Source of the DNA: Symbiodinium natans
Taxonomy: Eukaryota; Sar; Dinophyceae; Suessiales; Symbiodiniaceae
Reading direction: 5' to 3'
Length of the DNA: 64,000 nt
Assembly: GCA_905221605.1 (NCBI GenBank)
Contig: CAJNDS010002630.1
Location: 47,001 to 111,000 of the forward strand
The position numbers and the translations under genes were made by a program. Positions 20,312 through 27,422 of the stretch are shown here, one piece after another. The notes beneath the pieces are model-generated. The model did not search any database. It was not told where the DNA came from and worked only from the letters and a program-made list of their open reading frames with translations. Each line of letters opens with the position of its first letter. The first letter of the stretch is position 1.

Positions 20312-21574
20312 ATGGCAGTTCGCATTGATGATGCCTCATTTTTTGAGGCTGCACTTGAGTCCTGGGGCGTTCCGCAGGCTGTCAAGGAGAAACTTCTTGC
20401 CAAGGGATATACAACCATGTCATTGGTGGCCCATGCCCTTCCAGCTCCTGATCAGCTGGAATCTTTTGTGATCTCCGTTCTGGGTCGACCTTCCGGTCTT
20501 GCGCCCGAAGATCCAGTGATCTCGCCTGCTGCCTCAGCTTTGCGTCGAGTGGTCAAGGAATGCACAGCTGCAGCTTCGAACTCTCCTGCGATTCCTTCGA
20601 TCGGAGGGTTGCCATCGGGCACCGTCCTTGCTGCGAAACCCAAGCTTGCAGCTGCTGACGTCACCAAGCTGGTGACTGACTTCCATAACAAGTATCCTTC
20701 GGAGTTTCTTCGTCCTGAAACCATGCCGAGCCTTTCCCTGCTTCTGCGAGTTAAGGATGGTCTTGACAGCAAGAACCTCGGATGGATTCCGTGGAGATTT
20801 CGGACTTCCGAGCAGGAAGAAGCCGTTGTGGAACGTAGACGGCCTCGCACTGAAGTTGCGATGTTATCCTCGCTGCTTGCTGCCCATGAACCTGAACCCT
20901 GCCAGGCGTCTGTGCCATCGGGAGGCCCCTTGGAGCCCACGCTTCGCCGATTCTTCGGCATCCTGTGCACGGCGATTGCTTTGCTCGATGGCATGCATCT
21001 CTTGCCGCTTCGAAAGATGATGGAGAAGTTCGTTGATTTGGCGATCAAGATCCCGGACGATAAGACGCTCCGTGGCCCTTTGCTCAGTGAGGCAATAGAA
21101 GCAGACAGAACGCTCTGGGCGGGCGTTGCCTCACTGCAAGTGGAACATAGCTGGTCGTTAGCAGACGCAGTGGCGGAAATGACGCAGATCCGTCCAGACT
21201 TGTACGCCGCTCTTGCCCCTCGTGTGCGGGCTCCTGCTCCTGACTCCACCAAACGCAAAGCACCAGCCCTGGATGCCGCTCCCCGTGCTAAGGCTCCTTC
21301 TCGGTCCCGGGCTAAAGGTTCTGGTCGAAAACGTTCGGGTTCCGGGGCTGGCCCGAAGGCGTCGGCGAAGGCTGCTCCCAAGGTGACCGTCTCTGCGTGG
21401 CCTGAAAACTGGGCTCGCTCGGTTGATGGGGTGGGTCCCTGCATTCGGTTCCACACTGCTAAGTGTCGAAATGCGAAGTGCCGCTTCAGTCATGCCTGCC
21501 CCATTCTGAATGCTTCAGGGGTTCCGTGCGGCCAGCCTCACTCGGCGCAGGACCATGCCAAGGCGCCACATTGA
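20312..21574 (+). CDS. Element A Gag
   Basis: A 420-codon reading from ATG 20,312 (context GGCGCCATGGCAG), preceded by an in-frame open stretch without a better start. The N-terminal 90 residues are helical (FFEAALESWGVPQAVKEKLL), the middle is ordinary, and residues about 310-380 are basic (KRKAPALD, SRSRAKGSGRKRSG). The C-terminus carries a Cys/His finger: CIRFHTAKCRNAKCRFSHAC, then a PCGQPH...QDH segment. This fits a nucleic-acid-binding nucleocapsid role. The layout parallels Gag of element B. It ends at UGA 21,572, directly followed in the same frame by Pol. Confidence 0.75.
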   Translation: MAVRIDDASFFEAALESWGVPQAVKEKLLAKGYTTMSLVAHALPAPDQLESFVISVLGRPSGLAPEDPVISPAASALRRVVKECTAAASNSPAIPSIGGLPSGTVLAAKPKLAAADVTKLVTDFHNKYPSEFLRPETMPSLSLLLRVKDGLDSKNLGWIPWRFRTSEQEEAVVERRRPRTEVAMLSSLLAAHEPEPCQASVPSGGPLEPTLRRFFGILCTAIALLDGMHLLPLRKMMEKFVDLAIKIPDDKTLRGPLLSEAIEADRTLWAGVASLQVEHSWSLADAVAEMTQIRPDLYAALAPRVRAPAPDSTKRKAPALDAAPRAKAPSRSRAKGSGRKRSGSGAGPKASAKAAPKVTVSAWPENWARSVDGVGPCIRFHTAKCRNAKCRFSHACPILNASGVPCGQPHSAQDHAKAPH

Positions 21575-21583
21575 CGGGGGGGC
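21572..21583 (+). promoter_or_regulatory. Candidate Gag-Pol UGA readthrough site, element A
   Basis: Gag ends CAT TGA CGG GGG GGC, and Pol continues in the same frame with no other stop. UGA followed by CGG is a context known for leaky termination in some plant viruses. There is no ATG early in Pol (the first in-frame codon usable as a start is TTG), so readthrough is the simplest way to make Pol. Confidence 0.55.
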
Positions 21584-24500
21584 TTGGGTCGGCAGTCAGC
21601 TCAGGAGGCTGCGGACTGTGAGGCCTTGCTGCGCAATCCTGAGGCTCCTTTTGATTTTGGCCCTTCTGCCCCTGCGTTGTCAGCTGAAATTTTTGCTCAG
21701 CAGATCCTCGCCGGGCAGCTGGACCTGACGTGCGCTTCGGTGCTGCAGATTGCGGATCTCCTCCTTTGTGAGTGCCCTGATTTGGATGACCGGTTCGCAG
21801 TCGGTAAATCTGTTTCTGCGGGCTTGCATCAATCCGGCAGAGGGGGGCTCCGCAAGTCTTCCAAGTCTCATCCCCTGTCGGTTCAGGTGGTCACTCGCTT
21901 CATTTCCAAGGTGGCGCCTTCTTTTCGTTTCTCCAGTTTTGTGCTCATTGATGGTGTGGAATCGCCTGTTCACAAGGATGTGCGCAACTCGGTCTTGCCC
22001 AATCTTGTCATCCCGCTGTCGTCCTTTCAGGGCGGTGAAGTGGTTGTCGAATTTTGCGACGGCTCGGACTCTCTCAGCGTCCAAGGCCAATGTGTTCCGG
22101 CGGTGGCTCTTCCTGTCAATTGCCATCCGGTTTTGTTTTCTGCCTCGCGCTTCTTTCATGCAGTCCGTCCGGCTCAAGGTCGACGGGTCGTTGTTGCAGC
22201 TTACTGCCTCCAGTCTGCTCATTTTCTCCACCAGGATTTGGCCAACCAGCTCTATGCCCTGGGGTTTTGTTTGCCGCGATCATCTGATGCTGACAATCCG
22301 CCGACGCCACCCTGCGTTGTGCGGCTTCCTGAATCTTTGCAGCTTGCCCTTGGTCCTCCCCTTCATGGTTCTGCTTCATGCGTACCGGAGGCTTCGGTGA
22401 TTTCTCGCTCGCCGCGGTCACTGTTCGGCTGCAACTCCCTGTCGTTACAGGGCCCGAGCAGTGTGCCAGCTCCGTCGTCGGTTCATCTGCCTGGGGGTTG
22501 TGCTTCTACAGGTTCGTCGCCGCGTCCGTCACCGCAGGGTTCTCGAAATCCACCTGCTCCTGCTCCTCAGCTGGAACCGGAAGTTCCTGCCCTTCAGCTG
22601 GAGCCAGACATTCCCCCCGTGGCGGTTACCCGGCCGCGCCTTTTCCTGGATCTTTTTTCTGGGGCCCGACAGCCGGTGTCACGCGCGGTTGCTTCGTTCT
22701 CAGCGGATCGGTTTGAACCTGTAGACATCATTCATGCTGAGTCCATGGACCTGCTTCGTGATGACACTTTCAGCTTGCTTTGTGATTTGGCTGATCATGG
22801 TGTGGTCGGGGCCGCTCTGGCTGCGCCTATCTGTGGTGAGTTTTCCATTTTGAAGCTCAAGCCAGGTGGTCCTCCGCCAGTGCGCACGCCTCGCTGCTTG
22901 CACGGTCTTCCGGAAAATGACTTGGATCAATCTCGTCGGGTGCAGGACAGTTTTCTGCTGCATGATCGGGCTCGCGAGATATTGAGTCGGGTCAGTGCTG
23001 GTCATGGTCTCATACTCTTCGAGAATCCCGTCACGTCTATGACCTTTCAGGATCCTGTGATGTTGCGGTGGCTTGCTTCTGAGGCCCCCTTCGCGGCTCA
23101 GGTGGCTGCTTGTTCCTTTGGCCTGGACTGGCAGAAACGCTGGCTCTTTGTGTCCAACAGGTCTGAGTCGCTCTCTTTGGCTTGCCAGTGCACTCACGGG
23201 CGCCGTGCCCACCAGTCTCTTCTGGGACTTCGGGATGCATCAGGTCAATATGTCAGTCGTCTCTCCGCTGAGTATCCTTCTGGGCTCGCGACTCAGATTG
23301 CTCAACTGGTCCTGCCCTTCCTATCTCGAGGGGGCAGGGTGATTGCGATTCAGCAATGGCGGTCATTGCTGTCTCCTTCCCCGGCCTGGCCTCTCCCGCA
23401 AACACGTGTCGAGGACGGAGGTGGCCTGCGGAGTACGGCGGCGTGGTTGGAACCTCAAGGTGCAGATGTCTTTGGTCCTCTACGCAAGGAGTGGTCGAAA
23501 CGTCTTTTTCGCGACAAGCTTTGTCTCCGCCTGACTGCAGCTCTCCAAGGTCCTCCGACATCTTGTCCCCTGACGGACGAGGAACTCGAGCCTTTCTTGG
23601 GGGATTTGACTTCCTTCTTGGGCGTGCGACCTGATGAAACAGAAGAGCTTCTGTCGGTCTCGCCTGGCCAGCCTTTGCGTCTTTTCCTCCTGGAAGCCCT
23701 CCTGCTGCGCCTCGGCGATTCGGAGGCCTCCATGTGCGCCGATTTGCGTCAAGGGGTTCGTTTGGGTGTCAATCACGCTCTTGAGCCTTCTGAGCATTGG
23801 CCTCCTCGGGATTGGGAGCCCGTGTTGCCGGATCTGAAGTTGTGTGAGGGGTCCTGGCTCTCGGCATCTTCGCATCCTGAGCAAGTCCTTTCCCTGCTGC
23901 AGGAGGAGCTGGCCGCTGGCTGGATTGAGGAATTCTCTTCCTTAGGCGAAATCCAGGCCAAATTTCCTTCGGTTGCCTGCGGTCGGTTGGGTCTGGTGCT
24001 TGCTGAGGGACGGTCTCCTCGGCTGGTGGTTGACTCTAGTATTAGTGGTGTCACGGAGGCTTGCTTCATCCCCAATCGCATGCTCTTGCCTCGGATCGCT
24101 GATGTCGCCGCCTGTGCCCCGGTGCATTGCGTCGCGGACGACTGGGTTTTGGTGTCCCTTGACATTCGGAAAGCCCACCGTCTTGTCTTGATCCATCCCG
24201 ATGATCAGGGGCTCTTATGCTTCTCCTTTGCTGGAAGATTTTTTGTCTCTAAGACGCTGAATTTCGGTGCTCGGGCTTCCGCCTTTTGGTGGGGTCGCGT
24301 TGCCGGGGCTCTCATTCGCCTCTCGCATGCCCTCATCTTCTTGCCTCATTGTTTGTGGGACTATGTGGACGATTTCTTGGGAGCTTTTCGGGGGTCTACT
24401 GCTCCGGTTCAAGCCGGTCTTTGGGTCATTCTCTTCCTCGTTCTCCGGGTACCCATTAGTTGGGCCAAATGCGCTTGGGCCTCCAAGGTCCGCTGGATCG

Positions 24501-25609
24501 GTTGGGACATTTCGGTCTCATCCTGGTCGGTATCTCTCCCGGATGAAAAAAGGACTAAATTGCTGATGGCGCTGGATGACGTGTTGGCGGCCCCCAAGGT
24601 CAAAGTCCGGGTCTTGGAATCTTTGATTGGTCGTCTTCTCTGGGTCTCTGGCCTTTGGAAAGCGTTGAGGCCACTTCTGTCGCCTCTCTATGCAGCTCTC
24701 CATTGCATCCCTGCATCGTGTGTTGCCGTGTCGCCTCGGCTCTGGAATGCTCTGCTCAATGCTGTGGATGAAGCCTGTGTTGTCCAGTGCGAAGTGGGGC
24801 ACGCTTCCTTTCCTGTCGGTTCGCGTATCCTGCGCGTGGCTAATACAGCTATCCACCGACCTTCTGATATGCATCGCATGGTTTTCCAGCATCGCCGTCT
24901 CTGGGTCACTGTCCGTTCCAATGACCATCCTTTGCGCGTTTTGCCTGAGCCTGCGAAAGATGCCCTATCTGCCTGGCGGTCTGTGCTGGAGTCGACTCCT
25001 TTGATTTACTCCATTCGGCAACCTGTGCAATTAGCTCTCATGGCTGAAGCCGACGCCTGCGCATCGGATCAAGGATGTGGTCTTGGTGGGTATGTTCTTT
25101 GGCCATCGGGTCGTCACGACTGGTTCGCTGTGCAGCTTTCTGCATCTGCTCTTCGGGACTTGTCTCCCCTCTTTGAAGGCTCTCCGCAGTCCCACATCGC
25201 TGCGTTGGAACTTCTTGCCCAGCTTGTTCTGATCTGGCTTGTGGATCGTACGTTGCCGTCCTGTCGGACCTTGGTCTCAGTGGCGCTACGTTGCGATAAT
25301 GCTGGTGCTGAGGCAGCGGCAGCCAAGGGCCTGTCGGCCGTCCGTTCTCTTGCTGCTGTGCTCACAGCTTTCTTGGCGTATCAGTGTCGCCTGGGCGTGG
25401 CTGCTGAAGTTGAGCATGTTCCTGGATTCCGCAACCAGCTAGCTGATGAGCTGAGTAGATGGTCTCAAGGGCCATCTCCTCTCCCTCTGGAAGCTCGTGC
25501 TGTCCCTCCGCTGGACATACTCTTGGCTGGGGGCTTCAACAGTCTGCAGCTGGCTCCTCGTGAGGCGTCCTGGCCTTCCCATTTCTGCAAGAAGCTTCGA
25601 GGATCGTAG
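21575..25609 (+). CDS. Element A Pol: 2OG-oxygenase-like, methyltransferase-like, RT, RNase H
   Basis: About 1,344 codons read on from Gag; residue numbers are counted from TTG 21,584. Domains in order: (1) residues 110-210, 2-oxoglutarate/Fe(II)-oxygenase-like, with VHKDVRN (H130, D132), FQGGEVVVE, then FHAVRPAQGRRVVV (H192, R200/201), the HxD...H...R pattern that binds iron and 2OG; (2) 350-590, C5-cytosine-methyltransferase-like: LFLDLFSGA, AAPICGEFS (PPC altered to PIC but Cys kept), LFENPVTS; (3) 755-1040, reverse transcriptase: VSLDIRKAHR (D860), LNFGARASAFWW, YVDD (927-930); (4) 1150-1300, RNase H: D1157, E1209, D1238 and a final HVPGFRNQLADELSRW. It should copy the element RNA and possibly modify its DNA. 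The oxygenase call rests on motifs only. No frameshift or internal stop is seen. Confidence 0.8.
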   Translation, partial: RGGLGRQSAQEAADCEALLRNPEAPFDFGPSAPALSAEIFAQQILAGQLDLTCASVLQIADLLLCECPDLDDRFAVGKSVSAGLHQSGRGGLRKSSKSHPLSVQVVTRFISKVAPSFRFSSFVLIDGVESPVHKDVRNSVLPNLVIPLSSFQGGEVVVEFCDGSDSLSVQGQCVPAVALPVNCHPVLFSASRFFHAVRPAQGRRVVVAAYCLQSAHFLHQDLANQLYALGFCLPRSSDADNPPTPPCVVRLPESLQLALGPPLHGSASCVPEASVISRSPRSLFGCNSLSLQGPSSVPAPSSVHLPGGCASTGSSPRPSPQGSRNPPAPAPQLEPEVPALQLEPDIPPVAVTRPRLFLDLFSGARQPVSRAVASFSADRFEPVDIIHAESMDLLRDDTFSLLCDLADHGVVGAALAAPICGEFSILKLKPGGPPPVRTPRCLHGLPENDLDQSRRVQDSFLLHDRAREILSRVSAGHGLILFENPVTSMTFQDPVMLRWLASEAPFAAQVAACSFGLDWQKRWLFVSNRSESLSLACQCTHGRRAHQSLLGLRDASGQYVSRLSAEYPSGLATQIAQLVLPFLSRGGRVIAIQQWRSLLSPSPAWPLPQTRVEDGGGLRSTAAWLEPQGADVFGPLRKEWSKRLFRDKLCLRLTAALQGPPTSCPLTDEELEPFLGDLTSFLGVRPDETEELLSVSPGQPLRLFLLEALLLRLGDSEASMCADLRQGVRLGVNHALEPSEHWPPRDWEPVLPDLKLCEGSWLSASSHPEQVLSLLQEELAAGWIEEFSSLGEIQAKFPSVACGRLGLVLAEGRSPRLVVDSSISGVTEACFIPNRMLLPRIADVAACAPVHCVADDWVLVSLDIRKAHRLVLIHPDDQGLLCFSFAGRFFVSKTLNFGARASAFWWGRVAGALIRLSHALIFLPHCLWDYVDDFLGAFRGSTAPVQAGLWVILFLVLRVPISWAKCAWASKVRWIGWDISVSSWSVSLPDEKRTKLLMALDDVLAAPKVKVRVLESLIGRLLWVSGLWKALRPLLSPLYAALHCIPASCVAVSPRLWNALLNAVDEACVVQCEVGHASFPVGSRILRVANTAIHRPSDMHRMVFQHRRLWVTVRSNDHPLRVLPEPAKDALSAWRSVLESTPLIYSIRQPVQLALMAEADACASDQGCGLGGYVLWPSGRHDWFAVQLSASALRDLSPLFEGSPQSHIAALELLAQLVLIWLVDRTLPSCRTLVSVALRCDNAGAEAAAAKGLSAVRSLAAVLTAFLAYQCRLGVAAEVEHVPGFRNQLADELSRWSQGPSPLPLEARAVPPLDILLAGGFNSLQLAPREASWPSHFCKKLRGS

Positions 25610-25729
25610 CCCGTGACATTGCGCTCTCGCAAAAAAGATGGGGCGGAGTTGATTGAAATGCGTTTCTCGATGGGAAGTCTTTGGCGAGTCCCCCGTGTAT
25701 TTTGCGGGTCGTGAAACGAGCATGGTGTT
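25610..25729 (+). other. 3' untranslated segment between Pol and B1
   Basis: The short stretch between the Pol stop and the first B repeat of element A has no recognisable signal; no clear polyadenylation motif was seen. Confidence 0.4.
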
Positions 25730-26036
25730 TGACTTTTCCCCCGCTTTCTACACTTGTCACCTTTTTGCAACTTTGTTGCACGTTGGGTGGCACGTTCGTG
25801 TGTTGGGGGGTTTGGTCCGGTTACACCTGCGATTTTTCGCCATTTCCTTCGAGTGAAAAAAGGAACAGACTGCGTGCTGTTTGTTCGCATTTCTTTGTTT
25901 CCTCCGCCTCCTTTCCCTACCTTCATGGTATTCGGATGGAAGATTGAAGTATATTCACACATCCGTTTTTGCATGCGAGATATTCTGGATTCAGAATATA
26001 TTCCGATGATCGTAACGGATCGGGATTCCCGAACGG
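25730..26036 (+). repeat. Element A split repeat B1
   Basis: 307 bp identical by eye to 26,299-26,605, offset 569. It contains an 8-bp perfect hairpin, ATATTCTG/CAGAATAT (25,980-25,999). The repeat-borne ORFs in it are not genes. Confidence 0.95.
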
Positions 26037-26298
26037 TGTGCATTTTTCCTGAAAAATGCGGGTGTTCGGGATCGGGGACCCGGAAGGCATCGGGTTGCAT
26101 GCTGTTTTTAACGTTTGTTTTCTTCTGTGAACTCGACATCCTGCTGGAACCATTTCGGATCTCTTATTTGGAAATTTTGAACTTTTCCGAACGATCTGTC
26201 TCCGGCAGTTGAGTGCTCGCAGCTGCTGCTGAGAGTAGATTTCTGTTCACCCACCTCCTTCCCCATGCACCTGCCATTGGGACGTTTTTCTCGCAGTG
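26037..26298 (+). repeat. Element A presumed A2 segment
   Basis: This 262-bp segment lies between B1 and B2, where A2 is expected in a split-direct-repeat element. Its A1 partner is absent, matching the 5' truncation. It starts within a large hairpin spanning the B1/A2 junction (26,024-26,073). Confidence 0.6.
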
Positions 26299-26605
26299 TG
26301 ACTTTTCCCCCGCTTTCTACACTTGTCACCTTTTTGCAACTTTGTTGCACGTTGGGTGGCACGTTCGTGTGTTGGGGGGTTTGGTCCGGTTACACCTGCG
26401 ATTTTTCGCCATTTCCTTCGAGTGAAAAAAGGAACAGACTGCGTGCTGTTTGTTCGCATTTCTTTGTTTCCTCCGCCTCCTTTCCCTACCTTCATGGTAT
26501 TCGGATGGAAGATTGAAGTATATTCACACATCCGTTTTTGCATGCGAGATATTCTGGATTCAGAATATATTCCGATGATCGTAACGGATCGGGATTCCCG
26601 AACGG
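26299..26605 (+). repeat. Element A split repeat B2
   Basis: Second copy of the 307-bp B repeat; its end forms the right boundary of element A and overlaps the flanking duplication by four bases. Confidence 0.95.
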
Positions 26606-26861
26606 GGTCTGGCCTACGACCTCGTTGGCATTTTGAGTTTCAAGGTGCACGAGAAATGGCTTCAGAAGGCCTTTGCTACCTTGCAGACCCCACCGCCCCC
26701 AGGTTTCAACCGTCCGACGCTGCAGCAGGTCCTGCGAGCAGATCGGGCCTTGTGGATGGAGCTTGGCAGCAAACAGCCGACCCTGACAAGGGCAGCGGCG
26801 AACGCGCCGCTCGCGGACGCCCGGTGCTTAGATCAAGTCTTTCTGGAAGCCACCAACACGG
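26602..26861 (+). repeat. 260-bp flanking duplication, right copy
   Basis: Identical by eye to 19,270-19,529. It re-supplies the gag sequence next to the continuation of element B at 26,862. Confidence 0.95.
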
Positions 26862-27305
26862 TTGCAGTCAACTTTCACTTCATGCCGACACCTCGTGCGG
26901 AGGGGTTCCCAGATAGAGGAGGCAAAGGCGCTGGCAAGGGCCCCAAGCGCTGGGGCGACGGAAAGGGGTACCGACAAAGGAGACAAGGGCCAGGGAGGCA
27001 AATCAGCCTTCAAGGGGGCCCGCCTCCCCACAAAGGGCAAATTTGACAGTGGCAAGGGAGGCTTTCCGAACAAGTCCCTTGTCTTGCAAGGAGGCAAGGG
27101 GGAGACCCCCATGCCGGCCGCCTTGCGAGGCGGAGTGCCGAACGACGAGCAAGGAGAGCCTCTCTGTTTTGGCTTCAACCTAGGACAGTGCAAGGACGCC
27201 CCATTGGGGGGCAGATGTGCACGTGGCAGACATGTGTGTTGTCACCCAGGTTGCTTCCGGAAGCACCCCTTTTCTGAGCACAAGCATTCAGGCCAGGCAG
27301 CCTGA
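26862..27305 (+). pseudogene. Element B Gag, 3' part with Cys/His finger
   Basis: This continues Gag of element B after the nested insertion. The original frame reads VAVNFHFMPTPRAEGFPDRG and a Gly/Lys-rich stretch, then needs a +1 shift at the GGGG run 26,965-26,968 to enter the frame that reads TDKGDKGQGGKSAFKG and the finger CFGFNLGQCKDAPLGGRC, followed by CCHPGCFRKH. One extra G would explain it, as would a programmed shift. The finger parallels that of element A Gag. The ORF ends at UGA 27,303. Confidence 0.65.
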
Positions 27306-27422
27306 AAGAACGCCCCGCTGCAAGGGACGTCGAATGACAGCGCTTCTGCGCTGGACCAGGCGTCCCGAGCTGCTCTGACCGCGCGTCGCGCACAAGCGTG
27401 CACGGGAAGAGCCGAAACAGCC
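27303..27422 (+). promoter_or_regulatory. Gag-Pol junction of element B (in-frame UGA)
   Basis: After UGA 27,303-27,305 the same frame stays open through 27,422 and into Pol (ATG 27,423). As in element A, Gag and Pol are therefore in one frame separated by a single UGA, here followed by AAG. Pol could also start at its own ATG. Confidence 0.45.

Larger units (their letters stand above)
19530..26605 (+). mobile_element. Element A: 5'-truncated DIRS-like retrotransposon nested in element B
   Basis: The element inserted in element B gag, in the same orientation. It keeps the 3' organisation B1 (25,730-26,036) - A2 (26,037-26,298) - B2 (26,299-26,605), but no A1 counterpart is seen at its 5' end. 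It starts inside what looks like the C-terminal tail of a recombinase gene, so the left end and most of the recombinase are missing. Remaining genes are Gag (20,312-21,574) and Pol (21,575-25,609) in one frame separated by UGA. B2 overlaps the right flanking duplication by four bases (ACGG). B1 and B2 are identical by eye, suggesting a young copy. Confidence 0.8.

Noticed and set aside
25730-26605. B1 and B2 of element A as ordinary LTRs
   Set aside because: Both copies lie at the 3' end, 262 bp apart, with Pol upstream of both; this fits split direct repeats, not LTRs, and no integrase is encoded.
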